DNA from: Pseudomonas sp. PH1b
Lineage (GTDB): Bacteria; Pseudomonadota; Gammaproteobacteria; Pseudomonadales; Pseudomonadaceae
NCBI RefSeq assembly: GCF_000633395.1
Contig: NZ_AYMU01000020.1
Location: 1-64,000 of the forward strand
Reading direction: 5' to 3'
DNA: 64,000 nt
Positions 1 through 8,698 of this stretch are shown one piece after another. Made by a program: the position numbers and the translations under genes. The notes under the pieces are model-generated. The model did not search any database and was not told where the DNA came from. It saw only the letters and a program-made list of their open reading frames with translations. Position 1 is the first letter of the stretch. Every line of letters begins with the position of its first letter.

Positions 1-103
1 GAGAATCCGGGGCGATTCAGATCTATTGCCTCGGCCGGCCGAGCCGTAGCCGAAAACAGCCATTTTTTTGCCATTATCCATGTTTTTCAGGATTGACCGT
101 TAC

Positions 104-154
104 TGTCCGCTATTGGCCGAAAGCGGCCGCTCACGGAATGCCGCTATTGGCCGA
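104..154. repeat. Short direct repeat CCGCTATTGGCCGA, two copies
   Basis: The 14-mer CCGCTATTGGCCGA occurs at 107-120 and 141-154, separated by a GC-rich spacer. A related, more diverged stretch (TTTTGGCCGG ... TGTCCGCTTTCGG) occurs at 1021-1060. The function is unknown. It could be a decayed dispersed repeat of the accessory region. Confidence 0.5.
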
Positions 155-175
155 TTGCTGCCTGCAAAAGCGTTA

Positions 176-403
176 TTAGGATTGCCGAATCCGCATAATC
201 GCATCTGTGATCGCTTTTGCATTTGTGTCTAAGGCTTCCATAGCCATCACAGCGTTGTCTGCAACCACTTCCACGCCATTGGCTGCAAGCCAAACGGCGA
301 CCTCCTCGATTGCCGCCGCCAGTGCATGCTGGTTGTGCAGGAGCAATGTCAGGGCGTCCGCAATGGCGATATTGGAAGCCGAGTTACTTGGCATGCTGTC
401 CAT
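176..403 (-). CDS. Small unknown protein, 75 aa
   Basis: An uninterrupted 75-residue frame with a sensible composition: a Ser/Asn-rich start, then a helical, alanine-rich body with regular hydrophobic spacing (residues 10-70) and a charged tail. No recognised domain, signal peptide or membrane segment. A second in-frame ATG at 394 is an alternative start, and neither has a strong ribosome-binding site. The plus-strand frame over the same bases is less protein-like. It is the leftmost cargo gene visible and its neighbours give no clue to its role. Confidence 0.5.
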   Translation of the reverse strand: MDSMPSNSASNIAIADALTLLLHNQHALAAAIEEVAVWLAANGVEVVADNAVMAMEALDTNAKAITDAIMRIRQS

Positions 404-591
404 CCTGGATATGTGGGGTTTGCAAAGCCTAGCTCATGCGGTGGCAGGAGAATGGTTTAGATACGCATCATCGGAGCCTGCAGCGGCTTTCGACCCTAAG
501 CGGACCTTCGGCAGCACATCTGGCAATATGCCTTTCTGACAAGCCTGTCCTGAATCCATGGCAAAACTGAATTGGCGAGCGCTGTTACACC

Positions 592-993
592 ATGAACAAA
601 GGTCTAAGTGATTACAACCTTGATTACGTACTTACGGTCATTGAAAAGGCCCCAAACACGGAATTGAGTGTGATGTGTGAGCACCTACAGATCGACAGTC
701 GCGATCTTTTGAATCAGTTGGCGATCTCAGTTGCAAGATTGTTTATTACAGGCACCCGCGATTTTCATTACTGTGATGAGGTGATGAATATTGTCATCAG
801 CGATATCATCGACTTGTCCATGCACGAGGATATGCCCCAGCCGGCATTCTCTATCTATCAGGCATTTGACGCAGGCGAGTATTGGCACACCGGTGATGAC
901 CGGGATGTATTTCCTTGGGAGAAGTGGTCGCGACCTGAGCTCGAGCGGATTTTGTGTGAGATCGACGACGGCGCAAACGGTCTTTCGATGTAG
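592..993 (+). CDS. Unknown protein, 133 aa
   Basis: A 133-residue frame with an acidic C-terminal half (GEYWHTGDDRDVFPWEKW around residues 102-119). The N-terminal 60 residues look helical, perhaps a small winged-helix-like fold (pattern of YVLTVIEKAPNTELSVMCEHLQ), but this is only an impression. No signal peptide or membrane segment. The ribosome-binding site is poor. It is followed by about 440 bp without a supported gene, so it is not obviously part of the operon starting at 1433. Function unknown. Confidence 0.55.
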   Translation: MNKGLSDYNLDYVLTVIEKAPNTELSVMCEHLQIDSRDLLNQLAISVARLFITGTRDFHYCDEVMNIVISDIIDLSMHEDMPQPAFSIYQAFDAGEYWHTGDDRDVFPWEKWSRPELERILCEIDDGANGLSM

Positions 994-1432
994 GTGCGAC
1001 TTGAGCCTCCAAAGGGCTGCTTTTGGCCGGAAGGTGCCGCTCTCAAATGTCCGCTTTCGGTTGTGGATTCCATCGGTCATCGCCGCTCAGTTTGCTGGTC
1101 ACATCCCGTGCAAAATGGGTGGTCAAGTCCATGCAATTACGCACATAGTCGTGATACACAGAACGAGTGATTGAAACCACATATCGTTTGCGCGTTTTTT
1201 TGCCATCTCCGCTCAGTAGTCGCTTTCCTCTAACTCTTGAGCCTGAGCGACTGCTCACGTGAGCGGCGATGGGACAGTGGCGGTTCTGGAAAATGCTCAT
1301 TCACGGGTCGTAGTTGCATCGTGCGCGCGATCTATGCAAGTCTCGGTGCAATAGCTGTCAAATGGCCAGTGCTGCTTTGTCGTCGTGGTTTCAACGCCGC
1401 GGCATTTCTACGGGCGTAGCAAGGAATGCTTC
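994..1432. other. Intergenic stretch with no supported gene
   Basis: No convincing gene on either strand. It contains a diverged copy of the GGCCGA/CCGCT repeat at 1021-1060 and must hold the promoter of the operon that starts at 1433. A minus-strand frame at 1043-1300 has no ribosome-binding site and no recognisable family. Confidence 0.5.
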
Positions 1433-2341
1433 ATGAGTTTTCATGTTCCCGAGAAATACTCCACGCTGTTCGTCGAGGTGCAGCAGCGCTTTCGGATGCT
1501 GCTCAAGAAGAGAATCGTCACCGGGATCGATGAAGAAACGCTGGATTGCTGGCTGGCCAACTTCAAAACAGAAGAAGAGCACTACTTCGCCGCCTGTGTG
1601 CTGGGTCGATTGATTTTCCGGTCAAAGAGCATGATCGACAGCTCCATTGACCAGTTGCTCCATTGCATGCTGCCTACCTACCTGCGTCAGAAAGAGCTGT
1701 ATCCCTACGACGATATCGACAGTTTCCTGAGTTCAATCCGCCAGGATGATCCGGCGCACTTCATTCGATTCGTCGGCGTGGACGGCAGCAAGCAGAATGA
1801 CACCGGCAAAAGTGGTGTGGTGGTGATCCGGCATTACAAACGCCGGGCGAAGATTCCCAAGAGCGTCACGATTCGGCCGGATGCATTGAGCCAGCTCCCC
1901 GAGCACGTGAAGTGCGTTGTCTTTCTCGATGACATGCTCGGTACCGGGAAGCAGTTCGAAACCTTTGCCAAGACGCATGCACTGGCCGGAAAATCGGACA
2001 TCCATATCGTGTATTGCCCGCTGGTCGCCTTTCAGGATGGCCTGGACACACTTGCCAAGCGTTGCCCTTGGCTCACGGTGCTGCCGATCGAAACCCTCAA
2101 CGCACAACACCAGTTTTTCTGTGAGTCCACCCAGGCGCCCGGCGTCTGGGCCGTTGATGGCACCAACACGGTGGCAGATGCTCGGGCTTTCTATGACCGT
2201 CTTGCCACCAAGCGCGGTATTCCTAAATCGACCAGGCATGGCCTGGATCTGCTGCTGGGGTTTGAAGACTCTACGCCCAACAACTCACTGTCGGTTCTCT
2301 GGGCGAGCTCAGAGGACTGGAACAACCTGCTGACGAGATAA
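1433..2341 (+). CDS. Phosphoribosyltransferase-like protein (PRTase-CE type), first gene of a putative defence operon
   Basis: A 302-residue protein. The ATG at 1433 is chosen because AAGGA (1421-1425) sits 7 bases upstream; an upstream ATG at 1385 lacks a site. The diagnostic motif is VVFLDDMLGTGK at residues 162-173: two hydrophobics, two acids and a TG loop, the PRPP-binding loop of type I phosphoribosyltransferases. The first 110 residues are mostly helical. PRTase-like proteins next to ORC/CDC6-type ATPases have been described by comparative genomics as parts of prokaryotic conflict systems. The next gene starts 5 bases downstream, so co-expression is near certain. The substrate is unknown; it could modify or sense a nucleotide. 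Confidence 0.75.
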   Translation: MSFHVPEKYSTLFVEVQQRFRMLLKKRIVTGIDEETLDCWLANFKTEEEHYFAACVLGRLIFRSKSMIDSSIDQLLHCMLPTYLRQKELYPYDDIDSFLSSIRQDDPAHFIRFVGVDGSKQNDTGKSGVVVIRHYKRRAKIPKSVTIRPDALSQLPEHVKCVVFLDDMLGTGKQFETFAKTHALAGKSDIHIVYCPLVAFQDGLDTLAKRCPWLTVLPIETLNAQHQFFCESTQAPGVWAVDGTNTVADARAFYDRLATKRGIPKSTRHGLDLLLGFEDSTPNNSLSVLWASSEDWNNLLTR

Positions 2342-2346
2342 CGTCG

Positions 2347-4356
2347 ATGCCAGCTATTGCAGATGCTTTTCTGAAGAACCGTGCAGACAACCTGCCACCT
2401 GATGTCTCGCAGGAATTCATAGTTCCTCACTTTTTTCAGCAAATCAGCATTTTCAAGGACAGCAAGTCCGTGCGCGTGCTGGGCGGGCGGGGATGTGGCA
2501 AAACCATGTTCTTGCGATATTTTTGCCATGGGTCGACGTTCAGCCCCCTTAGACCGCAGATCAGCGATGATGAATTTGCCCATATCGGTCTCTACTTCCG
2601 TCCAGACACGGGTTTTTGCTCCCTGATCACGCCCGAGTGGCTGGGCAATCAGCAAGATGGCGTGGCCTTTTCTCACTACCTGACGCTTTGCTTGCTCGAC
2701 GAAGTGACCCAAGCCCTGCAAAAGATCAGTGAAGCCAAAAATCTGGTCAATGGTCCGCTGTCATTGAACAGCATCACGCTGGGCCAGAAGCTGGTGCGGC
2801 TCATGCAGCTTAAGGAGCCCACCGTCGAGGCGTTGGCTGAAGAGGTTGATGAGCGTTTGGCCGAGCTCGACCTTTGGGTTCGCAACCCTGGCCGTTGTCC
2901 TACTCCGTTGTTCGTGCACTTCACGACGATCATCACCGCGCTTGCCGATGATCTCGCACGGCATGACCCGAGGCTAAAATCCTTGGGTTTCAGGGTGTTC
3001 ATCGATGAGTTTGAAAACCTGCTGATGAAGCATCGCGAAATTGTGTGCGATGCGATCAAGCATCCCAGCTCACGGCTGGCTGTACACATCGCCCATAAAC
3101 GTGAGGCCGTCACTGATTTCAAAACCAGTGGGGAGGAGCGAGTTGTAGAGGTACATGACATTCGCACCATCGACATCGAAGCCTTGTTGGTCAATGACAA
3201 TGATTTTGAGGTGATGGCTGCGGAGCTGTTTCTGTTTCGTCTTCGCCAGGCGGAGGTCAGTGTGTCTTGCCCGGCATTCAAACCTGAACTCCTGCATGAC
3301 GTGACCCATTTGCCGTACCGCAGTACCGCGTCTTATCGGCAGGACGTGGTGGCCTACACGAAACAGATATTCCCCGAGTTGCGAGCGCCAGAGATTGCGC
3401 GTGTGGCACTGGAGGATTTGGCGTTACGCCGGCGTGTTGTGGACATGATTCAGCGAGGGCTCAACTTTCAGGGTCTGACGGGTGTGGTTGACGCCGAAGA
3501 TCTGGTCAGCGAAAGCGTACCCGAGGCAAGCGTCGTCCTCGGCGCGATTCTCAACCGAAAAAGCCAATCGGGAAAAGAGGCCTTGGGGCTGTTCCAGGAC
3601 GTGGTCGACAAGGGCAGGTCAAAAAACGATGCCTTCTACAAGACGGGAGGTTGGGTGGATAATAACCTTTACGGGTGTCTGTTCCACCTTTATGCGGGGC
3701 TGACAAAGCGGCCAAACATTCTCTACGCGGGGTTTTCCCGCTTCTGCAAGATTGCCGCACCCAATTTGCGGTTTTTCCAGGAGCTCTGTCACAACGCACT
3801 GTTGCAGGCGTATCAGCGGCGCTCGGCCGAGGAAATCGACGGTGCGCTGTGCATCGATCTGGATTCGCAGGCAAACGCTGCGGTTCACGTGTCCGACGCC
3901 ATGTTTGAGGACGTTGTACAGTTGGGCCCCCATGGCGACCGGCTGCTGGATTTCGCAAGACGCCTGGGCGGATTGTTCGAGAAGTTCAACAAGCGCCGCA
4001 GCCAAAGCGAACCTGAGATCAACCATTTCTCGATCAACCGGGCTGACACTGCACAGTTGTCTGATGCGGCGCAGGTGATTCTTCGAGAAGCGAAGATCTG
4101 GTCGGTACTGGCAGAGTCGAAAGGGACTAAGGACAAGGCGGAATATGACGTCACCCAGTACGAGCTGGTCCTGAACCCGATCTACGCACCGCATTTCAGA
4201 ATCAGCTACCGCAAGCGGCGAAAGATCACGCTCACCGCTACTCAGTTGGACATCATGCTCACCCAATCCGATAGTCAGTTCGATTCGCTAGTTCGGCAAT
4301 TGGTGGACTCGCAAGATGATGAGGAAACCGCCAAGAAAACTGGATCGTTGTTCTGA
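2347..4356 (+). CDS. ORC/CDC6-type AAA+ ATPase, second gene of the putative defence operon
   Basis: A 669-residue P-loop NTPase. Walker A is GGRGCGKT at residues 46-53 and Walker B is FIDEFE at 218-223, both intact. A long helical region (about 330-560) and a C-terminal segment rich in basic residues (KRRKIT) follow, consistent with a winged-helix or sensor domain. The protein opens with a segment reading PPDVSQEFIVPHFF just before the P-loop, as in ORC-CDC6/STAND-like proteins. It lies between the PRTase-like gene (5-base gap) and the third gene (7-base gap to the preferred GTG start). Inferred role: ATP-driven sensor or regulator of the partner enzymes. Family placement is by motif and context only. 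Confidence 0.75.
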   Translation: MPAIADAFLKNRADNLPPDVSQEFIVPHFFQQISIFKDSKSVRVLGGRGCGKTMFLRYFCHGSTFSPLRPQISDDEFAHIGLYFRPDTGFCSLITPEWLGNQQDGVAFSHYLTLCLLDEVTQALQKISEAKNLVNGPLSLNSITLGQKLVRLMQLKEPTVEALAEEVDERLAELDLWVRNPGRCPTPLFVHFTTIITALADDLARHDPRLKSLGFRVFIDEFENLLMKHREIVCDAIKHPSSRLAVHIAHKREAVTDFKTSGEERVVEVHDIRTIDIEALLVNDNDFEVMAAELFLFRLRQAEVSVSCPAFKPELLHDVTHLPYRSTASYRQDVVAYTKQIFPELRAPEIARVALEDLALRRRVVDMIQRGLNFQGLTGVVDAEDLVSESVPEASVVLGAILNRKSQSGKEALGLFQDVVDKGRSKNDAFYKTGGWVDNNLYGCLFHLYAGLTKRPNILYAGFSRFCKIAAPNLRFFQELCHNALLQAYQRRSAEEIDGALCIDLDSQANAAVHVSDAMFEDVVQLGPHGDRLLDFARRLGGLFEKFNKRRSQSEPEINHFSINRADTAQLSDAAQVILREAKIWSVLAESKGTKDKAEYDVTQYELVLNPIYAPHFRISYRKRRKITLTATQLDIMLTQSDSQFDSLVRQLVDSQDDEETAKKTGSLF

Positions 4357-4363
4357 GGTCATC

Positions 4364-5284
4364 GTGCGATTTATTAGACAAGATTTGATCAACGAACAAG
4401 AGCTCGGCCAGTTACCCCTGATGGACATTGCCTTCACAGGCGCTGACGATCTGGACGACCGAAGTGCTTATTCGGTTGAGCGCACAAATCGTTTGGGCGA
4501 GCAACGCTTTCGAGTGCGCTATCACCCGGACTCCATGTGCCTTGAGGTCGGTGAGAAGAAGTACCGGGCAAGCGGTGGTGAGCTTGAAGACTTGTCACGT
4601 GAGTTTAGCGCCGCGTCCATTGTGATTGATGCCACGACCTTGGACTTTTGCGAAATTGCTTTGCTTCTCTATGCCTATTCCTTCTGTCACAAGAGTCCCA
4701 GAATCGGTTTTCTTTATGTCGAACCCAAAGAGTATGTCCGGCGAACCCATGAGGACTCGGCAGTAAACGGCATGGCGTTCGATCTGAGCAGCGGATTCGT
4801 GCAGCACGCTATTCCGCCATTTGTCGGCATGCTGGGAACCAAGGACAGCGTTCACCTGGTAGCTTTTCTGGGATTTGAGGGCGGACGGCTCACCCGCGCA
4901 TTGAGCGCGGACGATGGTCAGTTCATTCGCAAGGTCACGATTGTTTTTGGTATTCCGCCCTTTCAGGCGTCTTGGGATCTGGAAGCGCTGATGGCCAACA
5001 GCCGTTTGCTGGAGACGTCTGAGGTTGGGGTTAAATTTTGCGGGGCCAACAATCCAAAGGCCGCGTACGAGGTGCTTGAGAAGGCATATGCTGCGCTCTC
5101 GGGGAGTAATGAATGCAACCGGCTGACTGTTTCACCGTTCGGTACCAAGCCCATGGCCATAGGCGCAGCGCTTTTCTGTGCCACACAAAAGCAGCCTCGG
5201 GTCATATTTGATCACCCTAGGCGCAAGAAGGGGCGAACCACCGGCATCCACTGCGTGCATTGGTATGAGGTGGACATCAACTGA
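4364..5284 (+). CDS. Unknown alpha/beta protein, third gene of the putative defence operon
   Basis: A 306-residue protein if the GTG at 4364 is used; it has GAGGT (4355-4359) just upstream and lies 7 bases after the ATPase stop. An ATG at 4316 would overlap the ATPase by 41 bases. Alternating hydrophobic strands and helices (IVIDATTLDF, RIGFLYVEPKEY, VHLVAFLGFEGGR, RKVTIVFGIPPFQ, PFGTKPMAIGAALF) suggest a Rossmann-like fold. Conserved-looking features are the GFEGGR turn, an F-G-T-K-P motif near residue 263 and a C-terminal WYEVDI. No named family was recognised. Its position makes it an obligate partner of the PRTase/ATPase pair. Confidence 0.7.
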   Translation: MRFIRQDLINEQELGQLPLMDIAFTGADDLDDRSAYSVERTNRLGEQRFRVRYHPDSMCLEVGEKKYRASGGELEDLSREFSAASIVIDATTLDFCEIALLLYAYSFCHKSPRIGFLYVEPKEYVRRTHEDSAVNGMAFDLSSGFVQHAIPPFVGMLGTKDSVHLVAFLGFEGGRLTRALSADDGQFIRKVTIVFGIPPFQASWDLEALMANSRLLETSEVGVKFCGANNPKAAYEVLEKAYAALSGSNECNRLTVSPFGTKPMAIGAALFCATQKQPRVIFDHPRRKKGRTTGIHCVHWYEVDIN

Positions 5285-5320
5285 GGGCTGCTCGTGCGTG
5301 TGGAATCGCGTCAGGATCGT

Positions 5321-6331
5321 CTAACGGGGCCGAGGGAGCTTCAGCTTGCCCTGCCGGGAATCGACGTTCGGCAACGACGTTTTAGGCGGTCTCGTTGTTT
5401 CGTGTGTACAGGTGTCGCGTTCCGGGATTGGGAAATGCACGGGGTAATTGGCGATTCTCGTTTCGATCTCGTCCGCTGCCTTCATATAGCACTCTACCCA
5501 GGTGGCCTGGGCTATGGGCACGATCTCAACGTTCAGCGAGCGCAACAGTGACGTCACCGGTGTTTCTTTCGGTGCTGCGCCGGCGCAAAGGTGATAGAAA
5601 AATACTTTGCCCGTCTGATGCAGTCGGCGTCTCTTGTGCAATAGCAACCACCACAGATCGATCTCGGTAAAGTCCATGCCCAGGCCGACGATGTGAATGT
5701 GGTCTCTGAGAAAGTAATCCACCCAAGAGTAGAGCGTCCGGAAGGTGGTGAAATCCAGTAACCCATTTTTGACGGGCGACGAGACCTTGTGCGGCTCTTG
5801 TTTGACCTCAATCCCGTCGGTCACATAGTTACGAATTTTTTGCAGTGCGCCGGCGTAGTGATCGAACCCCAGTACCATTGAGCTTGGCCGAGTCGCGTCT
5901 CCATGAACATGCCAGACATCGATGCCTGCGGCGGTGTGTCGACGGAAAAGGCTATACCTGGATTCGGGAGCCAGGCAAGTTGAGTGATAAAAGGGACCGG
6001 CGAGTGCCTCTTCTATCGTGAAGTCATAATTGGTGGTCATGATGACCTTGAACAAGCGGCATATGCGCTCGTGTGCCGGTATCGGGGCGATCTGCTCGAG
6101 CAGCCCGGCGAATGCCACCTTGACCCGGTGCTCTGAACTGGCAAAACGTCCTTGTGCTCGAGCGCAGAGTTCTTCGATGAACATCGACAGCGGCTTTTCT
6201 TTGAGGAGCAGGGTCAGGTCCTCCGCGTTGAACTGGTCAGCCAGTTCACAAAGGATTTGGGTCCAGTCCTTTTGCAGTGCCACACGATTGATGCCGTTCC
6301 CGAGCAATAAACAGTGCATGATTCCCATCAT
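5321..6331 (-). CDS. SIR2-like domain protein (probable NAD-dependent effector)
   Basis: A 336-residue protein with SIR2-fold motifs: GNGIN (residues 11-15) for NAD binding, TTNYD (99-103), WHVHGD (140-145) with the usual catalytic-position histidine, and VGLGMDFTEIDLWW in the C-terminal third. It lacks the zinc-binding cysteines of protein deacetylases, as in the SIR2_2 family used by Thoeris and other anti-phage systems to destroy NAD. It converges on the three-gene operon with only 36 bases between stops. The start is uncertain (ATG at 6331, 6328 or 6319). Inferred role: abortive-infection NADase. Whether it belongs to the operon's system is not proven. Confidence 0.75.
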   Translation of the reverse strand: MMGIMHCLLLGNGINRVALQKDWTQILCELADQFNAEDLTLLLKEKPLSMFIEELCARAQGRFASSEHRVKVAFAGLLEQIAPIPAHERICRLFKVIMTTNYDFTIEEALAGPFYHSTCLAPESRYSLFRRHTAAGIDVWHVHGDATRPSSMVLGFDHYAGALQKIRNYVTDGIEVKQEPHKVSSPVKNGLLDFTTFRTLYSWVDYFLRDHIHIVGLGMDFTEIDLWWLLLHKRRRLHQTGKVFFYHLCAGAAPKETPVTSLLRSLNVEIVPIAQATWVECYMKAADEIETRIANYPVHFPIPERDTCTHETTRPPKTSLPNVDSRQGKLKLPRPR

Positions 6332-6436
6332 CCCAAGGAGGTGTCCGGCTCATTCCTTCGCGTGAGCCGCCCAGCAGTCTGATCACTTTCAATCATACCC
6401 AGTCATCAAGCGCCCAGGTGCGCGCCCCGAGAGATA

Positions 6437-6889
6437 ATGCTCATGACCATTACAGGATCCTGCCGCTGTGAACAGATCACGTTTGAAATCAAAAGCCCAC
6501 CTGCCATGACCACTGCCTGTCACTGCGTAGGCTGTCAAAAAATGTCGTCCAGTGCTTTTTCCCTGACGGCGCTTTTCCCAGCGGAAAGCTTCGCCATTAC
6601 CCAAGGTGAGCCTGTGATTGGAGGTCTGCGCGGCCCGACCCGCCACTATTTTTGCCCAAGCTGTCTGACGTGGTTATTCACCCGACCGGAAGGGGTTGAG
6701 ACATTCGTGGGGGTGCGCAGCAGTCTGCTGGAAAATCCACAGTTGTATCCGCCGTTTATGGAAACCTGGACAGCTGAGAAGTTGCCGTGGGTCACCACTG
6801 CAGCTGCGTTCAGTTATGAGGCCTTTCCGGACCCCTCGGAATTCCCACAGCTTATGGAGCGGTTCCAGGCAGTGGACAAGCGCAATTAA
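6437..6889 (+). CDS. GFA-family (glutathione-dependent formaldehyde-activating enzyme-like) zinc protein
   Basis: A 150-residue protein with the GFA cysteine pattern: SCRC at residues 8-11, CHCVGC at 28-33 and a later FCPSC pair, which bind zinc in this family. Known: Gfa and CENP-V-like proteins share this fold; most bacterial members have no tested substrate. The first ATG (6437) follows GAGA; the ATG at 6443 is an alternative. It stands alone between the SIR2-like gene and the methyltransferase, with promoter space on its left (6332-6436). It is a common single cargo gene, and no link to defence is visible. Confidence 0.85.
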   Translation: MLMTITGSCRCEQITFEIKSPPAMTTACHCVGCQKMSSSAFSLTALFPAESFAITQGEPVIGGLRGPTRHYFCPSCLTWLFTRPEGVETFVGVRSSLLENPQLYPPFMETWTAEKLPWVTTAAAFSYEAFPDPSEFPQLMERFQAVDKRN

Positions 6890-6914
6890 GCTTACACGTT
6901 GCAAACCGTATTGA

Positions 6915-8135
6915 TCAGTGTGGAACAGGCATGCTCAGCAGTGTCGAAACCGTGAGGTGCTTGGCGCAGGCCCCTCGCGCTGCTGCCCGGCGCCAAACTG
7001 AACACTCCGAGCTGGTTATCCAGCGCACCACTCGTTCGTGGTGTTTCGCCGGCGTGCGTACGCGGAATACGGCTTCGGAATAAGGCGCTTGTCCGCTCAC
7101 GACAACGGCTTTGTGCTCCAGGCAGCGGGTGCCCACCCTGGGCAGCAGAATGTCGCCAACGGTTGCCTGCTGAAAGTCGGGCGATGGAGCGGTCTTGAAC
7201 GACACCTCCAACCCGGTTCTTGGAAAGTCCGAGGTGTGAAAGTGCGCGATGCCCAGCTGGGAGAACTGAGCGCGTGTCCGGCTACCTCGCACAATCGACA
7301 CTTCCATGTCCTTCATCGTTTGGCCTTGGCTGGATTTACGCAATGCCGCATCAATCTCGGCAAATTCATGGTGGCTCAGATCCATGCTTGCCAATGCTTG
7401 GGCGGGGCTTACATGGCGCAGTGCAGTGACTTCGAACTGGTCGTTCAGGCGGCCCAGCGAAACGTGGCGGGCTCGGCTTTTTCCATACCGAACGATCAAT
7501 GCGTATGCCTGAACCTCTGCATAGGTACCAAACGCGGTCTGTGGCAGTTCATAGCATTCAATTTCGCAAGCCTTCTCCAGCAACATTTCGCGAAATTTCA
7601 GGCTCTGCGTGCCGCATGGGATGTCGGCACCGACTATGAAAGCTGCCGAGCCGGTTGCCTTGAGTCGGGACAGAGACTCCAGAACGAAATACAGGTCGAT
7701 CGGCGCCCAGTTGCCGTGAATCTCCAGATCCGGACAAAGCGCTTGAAGGCGTTGAGTAGCTTGTGCAGAAAAACCGTGTATGCCATACGGCGGGTTGCCA
7801 ATGACGTAGTCGAACTTCGTCTTTGCCAAGGTGTGCGCCAGTTTGTTCACGGCCAGCACATCCTGTTGCACAAAGCTGAATCCAGGAAGTTCGGGGCTCA
7901 GGGCGATCATCGAAGGCTCAACTTCAACGCCGAGATAGCTCTTCGGCGCGGCACCAGTGCTGACGGCCTCAGCCAGGCGTCCTGAGCCAGAACCCAACTC
8001 AAGCCAATTCCCGCCTTGCGCACCCATCAGGCACACCACCGCGTTCGCCAAAGGTGGCGGTGTCATGACCTGACCTAAGCGGGCACGTGTATTGAAAACT
8101 ATTCGATAGCGCTTGCCCGCATCGTTCTTCTTCAT
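6915..8135 (-). CDS. Adenine-N6 DNA methyltransferase with C-terminal target-recognition-like domain
   Basis: A 406-residue class I SAM-dependent methyltransferase. The SAM-binding motif I is LELGSGSGR (residues 45-53), and the catalytic motif IV is NPPYG (114-118), the signature of adenine-N6 DNA methylases of the gamma (M.TaqI-like) type. Residues from about 285 on, with VGDILLPRVGTRC and following strands, resemble the recognition domain of type I S or type IIG enzymes. GGAGG lies 11 bases before the ATG. It is divergent from the small HTH gene at 8202. No restriction endonuclease is adjacent, so it may act as a solitary methylase or work with a nuclease outside the window. Confidence 0.85.
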   Translation of the reverse strand: MKKNDAGKRYRIVFNTRARLGQVMTPPPLANAVVCLMGAQGGNWLELGSGSGRLAEAVSTGAAPKSYLGVEVEPSMIALSPELPGFSFVQQDVLAVNKLAHTLAKTKFDYVIGNPPYGIHGFSAQATQRLQALCPDLEIHGNWAPIDLYFVLESLSRLKATGSAAFIVGADIPCGTQSLKFREMLLEKACEIECYELPQTAFGTYAEVQAYALIVRYGKSRARHVSLGRLNDQFEVTALRHVSPAQALASMDLSHHEFAEIDAALRKSSQGQTMKDMEVSIVRGSRTRAQFSQLGIAHFHTSDFPRTGLEVSFKTAPSPDFQQATVGDILLPRVGTRCLEHKAVVVSGQAPYSEAVFRVRTPAKHHERVVRWITSSECSVWRRAAARGACAKHLTVSTLLSMPVPH

Positions 8136-8201
8136 CTCTCGTCCACCTCCCAGTGAGTGAGAGCTTGTTGGGATTTCGCTTAATTGCTATCGTACCTACC
8201 T

Positions 8202-8567
8202 ATGCCAAGAATCGCAACGAAACCATCAGTCGAGCTTCTCGCTGCGCGCAGTGAGCTACGGCGCCATATTTCCGGGCTTGGAATCTCCGTGAACGAGTAT
8301 TCCCGGCGCTCTGGTGTTCCTCAGTACACCCTGTCGAAGTTCCTCAACGGTCATATAAAAACCATCACTCCAGCGATTGAAGATGCTTTGATTTATGCCA
8401 ATATTGGCATAATCAGGGATATTGTTGAGCTCACGGAGAACCCGGCCATTCGACGTGCGCTCGGACATGCATGGGATGGAACGGAACAAGGCGCTCAAGC
8501 GCTCGCCCTGATGATCGATGCGATGGCTCCAGTCATTCGTTCGGCCCAGATTGGGTCGGTGCCATAA
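8202..8567 (+). CDS. Small helix-turn-helix protein
   Basis: A 121-residue protein. Residues 28-50 (ISVNEYSRRSGVPQYTLSKF and following) read as an XRE/Cro-like helix-turn-helix, with a helical tail. The ATG at 8202 is preferred to an upstream TTG. The 66-bp divergent gap to the methyltransferase (start 8135) suggests it regulates that gene, as controller proteins do in restriction-modification loci. This is inference from position. Specificity is unknown. Confidence 0.65.
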   Translation: MPRIATKPSVELLAARSELRRHISGLGISVNEYSRRSGVPQYTLSKFLNGHIKTITPAIEDALIYANIGIIRDIVELTENPAIRRALGHAWDGTEQGAQALALMIDAMAPVIRSAQIGSVP

Positions 8568-8698
8568 CTCTCGTAAGTCGGTCCGCGGTCGCGCAGGCCC
8601 GTAGCGTTCCTAGGTGTAGGGAAATTAGCGAGATTATGCTCGGAAGATAAACTGCCAAATTCCAGTACATATCGCGGTAACTCAACCGTGGGAACTCA

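Noticed and set aside
207..539. Plus-strand 110-codon frame at the left edge
   Set aside because: Less protein-like than the minus-strand 75-codon frame, and no ribosome-binding site.
1043..1300. Minus-strand 85-codon frame
   Set aside because: No ribosome-binding site and no family; contains the dispersed-repeat stretch.
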